A stretch of DNA of 44,203 nt from Deltaproteobacteria bacterium (GTDB lineage: Bacteria; Desulfobacterota; Desulfarculia; Adiutricales; Adiutricaceae): positions 1-44,203 of the forward strand of contig JAISRZ010000082.1 of the NCBI GenBank assembly GCA_031273455.1. Reading direction: 5' to 3'. The position numbers and the translations under genes are program-made. The notes under the pieces were generated by a model. That model had not been told where the DNA came from. It saw only the letters and a list, made by a program, of their open reading frames with translations, and did not search any database. This document shows, in pieces, positions 26,401-34,460 of the stretch. Position 1 is the first letter of the stretch; each line of letters begins with the position of its first letter.

Positions 26401-28434
26401 TGTCAGCGATCCACCGCTCAAAGAGAATATTAAATTATCATCCGGCCCCGCTGAATTTTTCACCGTGACAACAATTTCCGCAAAATTAGAGCCAAAAAGT
26501 TTGGCCACGGCTGAGTCAGTGGTGAAGTTACCATTGGAGTCAACGTAAACCCCAGTGTTGACCTTTATAGTCGCGCCATCTTTTATAACGCTGGCGCTAT
26601 TAGATCCGCTAATAGACGCCGTGTTGGCGTTGTAGACCGAAGTAGCGCTAATGTTGGCTAACCCAGCCCCAGTGTTCGCCGTGACCGCCAGCCCGCTATA
26701 GTTATTGCCTTGGTATTTGTTCTCCCACTCGGCCTTAATGTTGGCTAAAAACTGCGCTTGAGCGACAGCCGAACTTACATCGCTCACTGGCGGAGTCGAG
26801 GCGTTGGCGGACTCATGCCCGAAAGCGAGTTCGGCTAACAAACCAGCTTTATTAAAAGCCGAGTTCATTAAATAATTTTTGCCCCCGCTGGTCCCCGTAA
26901 AATAGTTCTCGCTAACGAACTTGTTGCCAGGCAGGGAGACTTCCTGGAGAGTCTTATCCTGGTTCAAGATATTGATGGTGATTTCCGTAAACCCTAAGGC
27001 CGAGGCGATCCGGGCGTTGTCCGTCCAGTTACCGTTAGCGTCAGCGTAAACCCCAGTGTGGACCACCAGAGTCTTTCCATCTTTGATGGTGGCCGTAAGC
27101 CCAGCGCCCGATAAAACATCGGATCCGGCGCTAGCTTTGACAATGGCCGAGTTCATAATGAACCCGGAGGTCACGCCCGCGCAGGTGGAGAGGGCGGATA
27201 AGGAGCTAAGCCCTAAGGCCACCCAAGCTTGATTCAGTCGAGCTATAAGTTGGGTTTTAGCTTGGGCTGAGCCAACTAGAGAAGTCCCACTGGCCGAAAC
27301 CTCGGCGACCTTTAAACCCATGGCTGTCAGGTCTAAACCAGCGTCCTCAAGTTTTTTGATTTGCTCCTGGGTTAGGCCATAGCCGTAACCAACTGTGTTC
27401 TTAACTGAGGAATACTCAAAGCCATCGTCATCGTATGATCCAGTGGCGGTGTACTTATCGACCCGACCCGAGACCGCCGGGATGGTGACGGTGCCGCCAG
27501 CTAAGGCCGCGCTCCCGAAGATATAAGCCTCATTGCCCATGCAGACAGCGGCGGTCCCACCATTTTTGATGGCCGCGGCTAAGGTTTCTCCGTCTAGCTT
27601 GATGCCCACGCGGCTTTGGGTGCCCTCATTAACCTTGTTTATCAGATCCTGGAGCGAATCGGAAGAGTTGACCGTGTACCGGCCAGCTAAGTACCGACCA
27701 TCCAAAAGGTCGGGGTCGTCGTCTTCCGTCCAATCCCAGTTGTAACCATAAGAGAAGGTCTGACCAGACTTAAACCCGGCCTTACCGTCTAGGGAGTCAT
27801 AACCAGCGGTGCAGCAACCAGGGCCAGCTAGACCCTTCGATCCAGCGGCCCCTTGACCCCAGATATCGTTTTTAGCGTCGCCGCCAATCCGAAGACCAGT
27901 GTGGCTGGTGGCCCGCACGTCGCCAGTATTGATGAAGTAGTAATCCTCATCCGCCGAGTTCCCCACGCCGAAGTGGATCTTCATGCCTAATCCGCCGTGG
28001 AGGTTGGTGATGGAGCCGTCAAGGAGCTTCACCCCATTAAAGTTGGTGGAAGTGGCGATACGGTCAATTTCCGCCGCCATGGCCTGATACTCGGAATTGA
28101 TGATTTCCCGCTGGAGGGTGGTGTAGGTGCCGGTGGCGGCTTGCTCAGCCAGCTCCTTCATACGGGTCAGTTTCTCATCGATGACGGCCATGCCACCATC
28201 GGCGGTCTGGATCATGCTAATGGCGTCGGCGGCGTTCCGGATGCCTTGCTGCATCGTGGTGATGTCGGCCCTCATGAGTTCCCGAATGGCTAATCCGGCC
28301 GCGTCGTCCGCCGCGGAATTGATTCGAAGGCCTGAGGACAGCCTCTCTACGCTTGAGCTAAGACGGCTGTACGTATTGTTGAGGTTCCTAGCCGTATTCG
28401 CTGCCATCATGTTGTGGTTGATAACGAGACTCAT
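23407..28434 (-). CDS. fliC: Giant flagellin with duplicated central domain
   Basis: 1675-residue filament protein; ordinary flagellins have about 270-600. The conserved ends are intact: N-terminal D0/D1 (1-140, MSLVINHNMMAANTARNLNN ... SGLRINSAADDAAGLAI) and C-terminal D1/D0 (about 1582-1675, ending SQANSLPQMALSLLNA). The middle (about 145-1580) is a huge Ser/Thr/Ala/Gly/Asn-rich insertion. It has two related blocks, about 331-700 and 861-1230, both opening TGSY, and each holding two modules with TGVYxDxxGN (residues 460, 627, 986, 1148). The family's filament core should polymerise and expose the insertion on the surface. No signal peptide, as expected for type III export. The ATG at 28434 follows AGGAGAA. 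A sigma-28-type promoter and terminator frame it as a single-gene unit. Confidence 0.93.
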   Translation of the reverse strand: MSLVINHNMMAANTARNLNNTYSRLSSSVERLSSGLRINSAADDAAGLAIRELMRADITTMQQGIRNAADAISMIQTADGGMAVIDEKLTRMKELAEQAATGTYTTLQREIINSEYQAMAAEIDRIATSTNFNGVKLLDGSITNLHGGLGMKIHFGVGNSADEDYYFINTGDVRATSHTGLRIGGDAKNDIWGQGAAGSKGLAGPGCCTAGYDSLDGKAGFKSGQTFSYGYNWDWTEDDDPDLLDGRYLAGRYTVNSSDSLQDLINKVNEGTQSRVGIKLDGETLAAAIKNGGTAAVCMGNEAYIFGSAALAGGTVTIPAVSGRVDKYTATGSYDDDGFEYSSVKNTVGYGYGLTQEQIKKLEDAGLDLTAMGLKVAEVSASGTSLVGSAQAKTQLIARLNQAWVALGLSSLSALSTCAGVTSGFIMNSAIVKASAGSDVLSGAGLTATIKDGKTLVVHTGVYADANGNWTDNARIASALGFTEITINILNQDKTLQEVSLPGNKFVSENYFTGTSGGKNYLMNSAFNKAGLLAELAFGHESANASTPPVSDVSSAVAQAQFLANIKAEWENKYQGNNYSGLAVTANTGAGLANISATSVYNANTASISGSNSASVIKDGATIKVNTGVYVDSNGNFTTDSAVAKLFGSNFAEIVVTVKNSAGPDDNLIFSLSGGSLTAGVTFPSLSADTTTLSDILSSTGGLNTVLKNEIAARQNAQGLTGTAGNVTIFPPSTDPWPPQDYAELKAAGASTTEIQPTGDLTTTIDYAGLTSSITTGALAPMPNTTNLGNIILAVKTGLSEFLTSLQTTATNPAGLGLIDVGRVVSSLATPPSGPNGMAEVDNPNVTSEFYSGTLDYSLATGSYSNSGDVYSSTKGYALTSVQLSILRAAGLDLTNLNLASAIISASTSSKVSSADARAMLVDKLAQIWSALNMANMSAISVSVGATSGYSALDTAKITASATAGTTSGIGDAATLKEQKSFIVHTGVYADSAGNWTGDKDLASALGLKEITYTVENNDYTPRVASADYRTSAYWTSGGLYVTSATNSALAKAGFNMAAFSAANYHLSASAATNAEALTELQNKAIAYWATTYGSLANVVFTSGDTGAGIPALTASAIDYSSPSNAANLTAPGGAGEIISGGSITVNTGVYVDGNGNWTQDSAIASAFGMEELVYTLSRGTGAQSGYYSAVIEFGGNTFYAPTTGDLFDGTTYNVQGMTQLGQDIATSIGQAISAVQAAAKLSTPGLEPGKLAKGGTTGVPAPTLSDITASVNAYNPGTTRNTAGGTVGDLAITVSLDGKSISWATTPLPTSTSMKDLAKALSDDIERVIQTAQTDKGMQAGRLFKILASTHKGPTTEAQVTDLDWEDIYKKASGPQTVSTVGIVDKTKHATLVASAGTAYVNASGISNFGAWALASAINHNKDSEFWAMVQSHDSNGQSADMVYVFTKKGGDYNSLLACDVADGDVASREALQAIEFENVAANEINQSGTTFTLGGENWATFKPIQTKAGMGKEVWNLTLNGRDVGSQRDLWIAALNNGENEIKTPGLTDGIINGLDRHSFVEIQNAANGEWAGAEVRTQSSAQEALEALNGAMERKDKVRADIGALQNRLENTITNLEIQMEALQASESRISDVDVATEMTEFVRNQVLAQAAVSMLSQANSLPQMALSLLNA

Positions 28435-28584
28435 GACGGTTCTCCTTTTAAACGAACGCCGTGCCCTCCGGCTGGCGGCGGAATTAATCGGTGTGGTTTT
28501 ATCCGGCCATACCGGTCGGAGGGTAAAACGGTCTAAAGGTCTTTTCCGTTTCCTTCTGGATTAACGGAACTTCCTTCAGTAATC

Positions 28585-28611
28585 TTATCGGAGTTCTTGG
28601 AAATCACTTTA
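28585..28611 (-). promoter_or_regulatory. Sigma-28 (FliA) flagellar promoter
   Basis: Minus strand: TAAAGTGA (28611-28604), 11 nt, TCCGATAA (28592-28585). Seven of eight -10 bases match GCCGATAA and the spacing is exact. It predicts a leader of about 145 nt for the flagellin mRNA. Confidence 0.8.
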
Positions 28612-29183
28612 ATATTTTTAGAAAAAAATTTATGGATATTCACCGCCCGCCAAACATATTTGGACATCCCACTCAATAACCTCAACATTTAGGGCTTATA
28701 ATTTGAAAACAACCTAACTTTTTTTAGTCGCTGGCTAGGAAGGCTCGAAGGTCATCTGGTTTGCGTCTATAAAAGTTGAAAAATATTGGAAAATTATTGG
28801 ACCAGCCTCGGGCGAAGCTTTAGCCAAACCTTTAGTGACAAGGAAAACTTAAGGGTTCGGGCCCCGTTTAATCGCGAAAATTCGATCTTTTTTCGCGCCC
28901 GTAGGTTTAAACTCTGGATAAAAAGACTTACGCGGAAGAAAAATCTAAAGTCATTAGGGAGGGTTAATGGCTGGCGGCGAGTAATGAGGGGCTTTCTGGA
29001 GATCTTGGGCGAGAGATGGAGCGTTAAGATAGGCTATAAGCCATGAAGCGAGGGGCTTTTAAGGCCGGGGCGCGCTTAAGGTTGATCATTATGATAGGTA
29101 GTGGGCTTAAGACTTGTGGTAAGCCGCGCCATATAATAAAAGGAACCCCTTTTTTCACCGGGGGTAGGCATTAGGCGTCTTAA
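28612..29183. other. Intergenic region upstream of the flagellin promoter
   Basis: A plus-strand open stretch (28786-29046) starts with TTG, lacks a ribosome-binding site and resembles no family I know, so I do not call it. Nothing else was recognised. Confidence 0.35.
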
Positions 29184-29356
29184 GGCTGGTTCTAGGCTGG
29201 GTTAAAGCCTGGTCTAGGCTGGCTCTAGGCCGGCTCTAGGCTGGTTCTAGGCCGGGTTAAGGCTGGGTCTAAGTTGGCTCTAGGCTGGTTCTAGGCCGGG
29301 TTAAGGTCTGATCTAAGTTGGCTCTAGGCCGAGTCTTGGCCAGTTCTAGCCTACTC
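29184..29356. repeat. Degenerate 11-bp tandem array with 44-bp higher-order unit
   Basis: About 15 units of the GGCTCTAGGCT / GGTTCTAGGCC / GGGTTAAGGCT / GGGTCTAAGTT type. The four variants recur as a 44-bp block starting at 29232, 29276 and 29320. Intergenic. Confidence 0.8.
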
Positions 29357-29554
29357 TTGGACCACCCCGGCCCTTAAGCCATTAGGCTAATAAAACGGCT
29401 AGCGGTGGCATCTTGCGGCCATAGATATGGTCAAAGCTTACGGCCTTTAACCGCTTGACCTTTAGTAGCTAAAGGTCAATCCGCCATTAATCACGAGTTA
29501 TTTCTAAACCAAGACTAAAGGGTTGGATAAAAGATGGGGCCGAGGCTGGGATAG

Positions 29555-29685
29555 ATGTAAAATCGACTGGGGCCGGGGTTGGGTTTTAGTCGCGCGACCG
29601 ACTGGGGTCGGGTCTGGGATGGACGCGCGATCGATTGGGGCCGTTACGAGGATAAAGGCGCGATCGACTGGGGCCGTAGCGGGAA
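29555..29685. repeat. 33-bp imperfect tandem repeat, four copies
   Basis: Core CGAYTGGGGYCG at 29564, 29599, 29632 and 29665 (spacing 35, 33, 33), the last three preceded by GCGCGAYC. It creates an 11-residue periodic open frame (29523-29747) that I do not regard as a gene. Confidence 0.7.
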
Positions 29686-29995
29686 GGCTCCTAAGGCCAA
29701 AGGGAGTTTTGTTCTTGATTGAAAGGCAAAGAAAAAGCGACTTGTAAATTTAACCTCGCTAAAGTTATCGTCAGCGCCTGGCGCCTTTGTTGAGCTTTAG
29801 CTAGGGCCCTAAGGAATCTATTCGATATTCTTTAAGAAAATTACGAGCTTTTTGACCTAGCGCCTTCTAGCTAGCCAATCCTCTGGGATTAACCGACCTC
29901 TTCGTTTTAGGCCACTGACAGTGATAAGTAGCTCTTAAGGCGCCGAAAAACTAGACAAAAGCGATTAGGGCTCTTGATCCCAATCATTATGGGCC
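29686..29995. other. Intergenic region downstream of the substrate-binding protein gene
   Basis: No gene or clear terminator recognised. Confidence 0.35.
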
Positions 29996-30910
29996 TTACT
30001 TACTGGCGTTAACTTCATAAAGGCTCGGGTGGAAGAACTTGGCTAAGGTCTCTACGGCCTGGGGGGCCCGTAAGCCCGATTCCAAGGAGTTTAAGGTCAT
30101 AATCAGGATCTTATCCAGCTTAACGGCCCGGGTCTGGGAGAGGACGGGATGGGCTTTTAAGCTAGCCACCTTCTTTTCCGCTTCCTCAGTCCCGTAATCG
30201 AGGACGATAATCGCCTCTGGGTCCCTAGCCAGTATTTCCTCCGGGGTGACCTTAGACCAGGCCTCTAAGTCGGAAAAGATATTGTCGCCGCCAGCCAGAT
30301 CCACTAACCGGCTCTCAAAGTCTGGGCCACCCGCTGTGTAGACGCCATCCGCCCGGATATCGTAGACCAAGGCTTTGATGGGCTCATAGCTGGTTAAACG
30401 GCTGGTGGTCTGGTAAAGTTTATCGTTAAGCTCGGTTAAAAGCCGGTCGGCCCGATCCTCCACCTGAAAGATCTGCCCGATCTCCCTAATCCGCTGATAG
30501 AGATCCTCTAAACTACCCGGCTCCAAGACGTAGACCGGTAGCCAGTCCCAGCGGATCTCCCGGGCGTCTTTGGGGAACTGGCCAAAGAAAAAATCCGCCC
30601 CTTTAACGATTTCCTGACTTTCCACGTCCGGGTCAAAGTATTTGGGCACCTCTTTCAAGGCCGCCTCATACTCAGGCAATAAGCCTTCCCGCCCCTGAAT
30701 CCGCCCGAGCATAAAGGGACCTAAGCCTAAAGCGGCCATAATCTCCGCGGCGGGCGTCCCAAAAGTCAGAGCCTTCTTAGGGGCGGCCCGGACCGTGATA
30801 ACCCGGCCTTTGTTCTCAAAGGACATGGGATAATCCGCGAACGCGTCGCTTAAGCTTAGCGAGAGCCCTATCATAAGGCCGAGCCAAAAATAGATAATCC
30901 GGCTCATCAT
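29996..30910 (-). CDS. Periplasmic substrate-binding protein for iron-siderophore/cobalamin-type ABC uptake
   Basis: 304 residues with a Sec signal peptide (hydrophobic 5-20, cleavage likely after AFA at about 26) and no lipobox. The body fits the Peripla_BP_2 (PF01497) fold: a start around VITVRAAPKKALTFG, AAEIMAALGLGPFMLGR, a long backbone helix (about 145-175), the GGDNIFSDLEAWSKVTPEEI segment, and RDPEAIIVLD. Such proteins bind ferric-siderophore, haem or B12 and hand it to an inner-membrane permease. No permease or ATPase gene is next to it, so partners must lie elsewhere. The ATG at 30910 follows GAGGA by 7 nt; a second ATG follows immediately. The ligand cannot be decided. Confidence 0.85.
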   Translation of the reverse strand: MMSRIIYFWLGLMIGLSLSLSDAFADYPMSFENKGRVITVRAAPKKALTFGTPAAEIMAALGLGPFMLGRIQGREGLLPEYEAALKEVPKYFDPDVESQEIVKGADFFFGQFPKDAREIRWDWLPVYVLEPGSLEDLYQRIREIGQIFQVEDRADRLLTELNDKLYQTTSRLTSYEPIKALVYDIRADGVYTAGGPDFESRLVDLAGGDNIFSDLEAWSKVTPEEILARDPEAIIVLDYGTEEAEKKVASLKAHPVLSQTRAVKLDKILIMTLNSLESGLRAPQAVETLAKFFHPSLYEVNASK

Positions 30911-31281
30911 GGCTTAATCCTCAAATAAGATCCGACCTTAAAAGACGCTTCTTAGCGCGGTCTAAAAACCCTAACGCGCCTTTTACCCGCCCTAGAAGGG
31001 GGCCCAACACCTGGCCAAAGGCGAGCCTTTGGCTAGGGCGATCGGTTACGCTACCTGTCTGATGGACAATAACAGTATAGGTTCAAAATATGTTTCTGAC
31101 AACCTCAAGCGAGCCGGGCGACCAGGAACGCGTATTGACGCGCTTTGGCGGCCAAAAACGCTCGGGTCACAAAAAAACTTGACAAGATTTCAAAAACGGG
31201 ATAATTTAAATGTGAAAATGCGAAAGAAAATTTCTATGTAATTAAAAATTTAATATTAATTTTAAATTAAAAAACTTTAAA
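30911..31281. other. Intergenic region, AT-rich at its right end
   Basis: No gene recognised. Composition falls to strongly AT-rich at about 31195. Confidence 0.35.
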
Positions 31282-31290
31282 GTGATATAT

Positions 31291-31665
31291 ATGTTAACAA
31301 GTTGTTTTATTGTATTAAATTTATTAACTATATCTTTTTGTATAATTTCATCTCGTGGTTATATTTTTTTAGCTAATTCAATTGTTGCATTGTTAATTTT
31401 TGCGATAATATTATTTAAAGATAATATTCTATCATTTAAAAATAACATTTTACCTAAAAAAACGATAAAATACATTGTTATAGCTGGATTAATTTTTAAT
31501 ATTATTGCGGCTTCTTATTATCTATTCAATGCTATTCAACCATTTATTAATCATAATAATTTAAGATCGTCATCAAGAGTTTTTAGATATAGTTTTATTT
31601 CTATTATATTAAATATAACTTATTTTTGTAGACTTTTTAAACTTTTACATTGGGAGGAAGATTAG
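31291..31665 (+). CDS. Small AT-rich integral membrane protein of unknown function
   Basis: 124 residues from the ATG at 31291 (GTG at 31282 is the alternative). Four hydrophobic segments: about 2-20, 25-42, 60-80 and 100-115, separated by short Lys/Asn-rich loops, with a charged end (HWEED). Codons are almost entirely A/T-ending, and the 31195-31760 stretch is far more AT-rich than its surroundings, which indicates recent transfer. The ribosome-binding site is weak. I recognise no family. The regular alternation of hydrophobic segments and loops supports a real gene, but expression is uncertain. Confidence 0.5.
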   Translation: MLTSCFIVLNLLTISFCIISSRGYIFLANSIVALLIFAIILFKDNILSFKNNILPKKTIKYIVIAGLIFNIIAASYYLFNAIQPFINHNNLRSSSRVFRYSFISIILNITYFCRLFKLLHWEED

Positions 31666-32401
31666 AGTTGAAATTAATTTTATAGCTAAATCGCTGATAT
31701 AAAATAAGCATAAATATGACTAAAACCGCTAGTTTGTTGAATAAAAATATGTCAATTCATTAAAACATCATTAAAACTATCCTAAGCGCCCCGCCACCAA
31801 ACTCCCACCAAACTCCCACGGGACACCCAGCCAAAACGCTGCCAATTCCACTCATTTAGGCGACTACGATGTTCCAGGTTTACGTTGTTCCAGGGTTACG
31901 ATGTCCCAGGTTATGGCGGTGGCCTTAGAACTTAACCTATTGGTGGTTTTTGGGTGATAGAGAAACTCCACACGGCTACGGATTGGCGGTTCCAAGCTCA
32001 ACTCAATCCCCTAAAAGACGCTATCGCGCGAGAATAATCGCGTAAGAATCATCGACCAGATAATTCCCTTAAAAACAATTTACGACCTAAGGTTAAGTCC
32101 CATCCAAGCCACTTTTCCGGATAGGCGCCCCTTCGCTCTAATGACTTTATCCAAGGTAGTGGCCTAAGCGGCGGAGGATTGGAAAAGGCCAAAAGCTTAG
32201 CGAGGTTTGATTTTCTAATCGTATCCGCGAGATAAGATTCTGGCCTTGGCTTTAAGAAATTCTTAGGGGCCGTTCCATAATTAGAAAGGTCCAATGGGCT
32301 TAAGCGACCACTTAAGACCCAAATTTACCGCCACCTTTTTTAAAAAGGATTTGGCGGTTTAATCTTGAAGGTCTAGGAGGTCTAGGAGGTTTTCCGGGGT
32401 T
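31666..32401. other. Intergenic region with small repeats
   Basis: Leaves the AT-rich patch at about 31770. It contains a duplicated CACCAAACTCC motif (about 31795) and the 16-bp triplication at 31866. A minus-strand frame at 32049-32294 begins with TTG and resembles nothing known; not called. Confidence 0.4.
31866..31913. repeat. 16-bp tandem repeat, three copies
   Basis: Units of the type ACGATGTTCCAGGTTT, each 16 bp, with 2-3 substitutions between copies. Confidence 0.75.
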
Positions 32402-32438
32402 AAAGGAGCTTAGAGGTTATTAGCCAGAGCTCCTTTTT
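32402..32438. terminator. Possible terminator hairpin below the transposase-like gene
   Basis: AAAGGAGCT (32402-32410) and AGCTCCTTT (32428-32436) form a 9-bp stem with a 17-nt loop. The T-run is better on the plus strand (TTTTT) than on the minus strand, where the nearby gene ends about 130 nt upstream. Confidence 0.4.
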
Positions 32439-32568
32439 GTTTAGCGTTTTTTAGGGCTAATTAGCTAAAAAACCGCTCCCCTTCTTAATTTAAGGGGGCC
32501 TTAAGCCAAGTAAATGGTTTAGCCTCTTTAACCTCTCTTTGGCCCCTCTTTAGCCTCTTCAGCCCCTC

Positions 32569-33645
32569 TTAACTCAAGACCTCGTAGTTAATCTCCTGAT
32601 TAACCTCCAAAGGGCGAAAGACCACTCGCCTTAGAGCCCGGGGGTGGGCTTCCCGGCCAAAGTCAAACCCAGCGTGGTCCACCCAGATGGTCGTCTGGGG
32701 GTCAACTAGTTTTTTAAAGGCCCCATCCAACCAGATGGTGGTCTTAAAACCACCAGGCCTTTGACCCCGCCAGGAGCTGGAGTAAAAGGAGCATAACGAA
32801 AAGACGGGGGACAGCTCAAAGGGCTCGGGGCTCCCACCCTCGACCTGGTGACAAACCCTTACGGGAAAGCCGCAAGTCGTGGCCAGGTTTTTTAGCCAGA
32901 CCTGCCACAGCTCGTCCCGATAACCGTTAATCATGGTCCCTTCCACCAAAAGGAGGGCGTAAGGCGGGTTAGGGTAAAGCGTCCGCCCTTCCGCGTCCCA
33001 CCAGGAGCGGAGCCAAGCTAAAACCAAGGAGGCGTCGTCCAAGTCCATGTCCACCATGGTCCGCTGACCGCTTAGGGTCAGCGGATAGAAATCCAGGTCT
33101 CTAATGGGCTTATAGTCCCAGAGAGCCACCTCTTCCCTGATGGGGGGCAATTCCGTGGGGCTGAGCCTTTTGGTGGAGACGATTAGAGCCGGGACCGCGG
33201 CTTTCCGGGCCGCTTCCAACTGTTCTTGGATGAACTGACTTTGGGAGATAGCCAAAGGCCTTCGGGACTTAAAGATCCTCCGGCCCTTTTCGAGGCCGAT
33301 GCCCTTTTGAAAACCAATGAACAACAGAATGTCGTGTAAGTCCTTCTTGCGGACCGTGGTTAAACCCATTCTATACAACTCATCTAAGAGGAGATCGTCG
33401 CTAGCCCGGGTCCAGAGCTTAAAGGAGCCTCCGTTTTGGCCATCTAAGCGTTTTTGAATAATCCGCCTTAAGGCTCGGGCCTGGGTTTTGATGTCCCGAG
33501 GATCCCCTTCGCCCCAAGGCGGAAGCTCCGCGGGTTGGGCGAGGATTTCCCCAAAGACATTTTGATCGACCGTCTGATCAACTTCATTGGCGGTGGGAGT
33601 GACTATATTTTGGTGGCCTTGGGCGGGTTTGTTTGGGGTTTTCAA
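32569..33645 (-). CDS. ISAzo13-type transposase derivative with altered catalytic residues
   Basis: 358-residue open frame, TTG start at 33645 with GGAG 7 nt upstream. The C-terminal half follows the ISAzo13 transposase pattern as I remember it: WWDAEGRTLYPNPPYALLLV, then NGYRDELW (240-247), LKNLATTCG, VCH (264-266), the WRG block (292-294), and an ending like NxEINYEV. Where the family has ISVDTKKKE, this protein has LIVSTKRLS (Asp to Ser157). Where it has ITADGGGSNGYR, this has LLVEGTMINGYR (Asp to Glu235). A Glu is kept at 277 (FELSPVFS). The N-terminal third is shorter than usual. No terminal inverted repeats were found. It is either a decaying transposase or one adopted for another job. 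Confidence 0.65.
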   Translation of the reverse strand: MKTPNKPAQGHQNIVTPTANEVDQTVDQNVFGEILAQPAELPPWGEGDPRDIKTQARALRRIIQKRLDGQNGGSFKLWTRASDDLLLDELYRMGLTTVRKKDLHDILLFIGFQKGIGLEKGRRIFKSRRPLAISQSQFIQEQLEAARKAAVPALIVSTKRLSPTELPPIREEVALWDYKPIRDLDFYPLTLSGQRTMVDMDLDDASLVLAWLRSWWDAEGRTLYPNPPYALLLVEGTMINGYRDELWQVWLKNLATTCGFPVRVCHQVEGGSPEPFELSPVFSLCSFYSSSWRGQRPGGFKTTIWLDGAFKKLVDPQTTIWVDHAGFDFGREAHPRALRRVVFRPLEVNQEINYEVLS

Positions 33646-34065
33646 TCTCTAACTCCGGGCGGGTCAAAAGGACGCGGAAAAAGGCTAAAAAAAGGCGATT
33701 AAACTCTTGCCAGAGCTTAACTTTTTGATTATAATCCCCGATGACTCTTCGCTGGAGCCCCTCGGCTCGGCGTAACGCTCAGTCACTAACCCCGTCAGAT
33801 TCGGAAGAAAGCAGCGGTCCGTGAACCTGGACGTGTCGTGGAGTACCGGGGGGTTCCATTGAGGAGTTTTCTTTTCTTGTAAGACTACTTGACGCACTAA
33901 TCAATCTTCTGGGCTAAAACCGCTTAAACTAACGCTTGATCTTTTTCGCCTAAATAACTTAAGCCGTTAATAGCCTTCGGCTATCCTCAGATCTAAAACT
34001 ATCTAAAAAACCGCCAAAAAAAACCAACCTGCCTAGTTTTTAAGCCCCTAAGACACAACGCTCTG

Positions 34066-34110
34066 GTTAAAACTAGGTCTGACTAAAGCTAGGTCTAGTC
34101 AAAACTAGGA
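34066..34110. repeat. 16-bp tandem repeat, about 2.5 copies
   Basis: Units AAAACTAGGTCTGACT and AAAGCTAGGTCTAGTC followed by AAAACTAGGAG. CTAGGTCT core. Confidence 0.7.
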
Positions 34111-34202
34111 GCCTTTAAAAGAGTAAGCTACCTAAAACCGCCCCTAAAGTCCAGACCCTATGACGCCCATTTATAGCCCTTTAATAACCCAAAAGGCTTT
34201 AG

Positions 34203-34233
34203 GGCCAAAAGCGCTTTTGAGGCGCTTTTGGCC
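34203..34233. repeat. Perfect 12-bp inverted repeat
   Basis: GGCCAAAAGCGC (34203-34214) and its exact complement (34222-34233) with a 7-nt loop. It lies about 220 nt beyond the phosphorylase stop. No T-run on either strand. A half copy (CCAAAAGCGC) recurs near 34319. Confidence 0.65.
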
Positions 34234-34327
34234 GGTGGCTTAAGATTAGGGGGGCCATTACGGCTAAGTTTTGGGTCAATAGCCTTTAAGCGACTATTGG
34301 GGTTTAGTTTTTTAGGGCCCAAAAGCG

Positions 34328-34460
34328 CCTTTAGGACCCATGCGTCTTTAAACCCTAAGCGGCTTTAAGCCATAGGTGTCTTTAGGACCTAAGCGGTTTT
34401 AGGCCCTAGGTGGCTTTAGGCCCAAGGCGGCTTTAAGCCCAAGTGGCTTTTAAGCCCAAG
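34328..34460. repeat. 17-bp tandem array reaching into the phosphorylase stop codon
   Basis: About eight degenerate copies of an AGGCCCTAAGCGGCTTT-type unit. The array runs through the glgP stop at 34450-34452, so the final codons of glgP lie in repeat-like sequence. Confidence 0.8.

Larger units (their letters stand above)
33646..34327. other. Intergenic region with hairpins and a short array
   Basis: No gene accepted. It contains a small ATAGCC/GGCTAT hairpin (33970-33984), the 16-bp repeats at 34066 and the perfect hairpin at 34203. Confidence 0.4.

Noticed and set aside
23582..28564. Many plus-strand open frames opposite the flagellin gene
   Set aside because: They are antisense shadows of a long repetitive, stop-poor coding region and resemble no protein family.
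29523..29747. Plus-strand 74-codon frame with 11-residue periodicity
   Set aside because: Produced by the 33-bp DNA repeat; TTG start and no ribosome-binding site.
32049..32294. Minus-strand 81-codon frame
   Set aside because: TTG start, no ribosome-binding site and no recognisable family.
33685..33897. Minus-strand 70-codon frame upstream of the transposase derivative
   Set aside because: No family resemblance, no coding-like composition; could not be joined to the transposase frame as a missing N-terminus.
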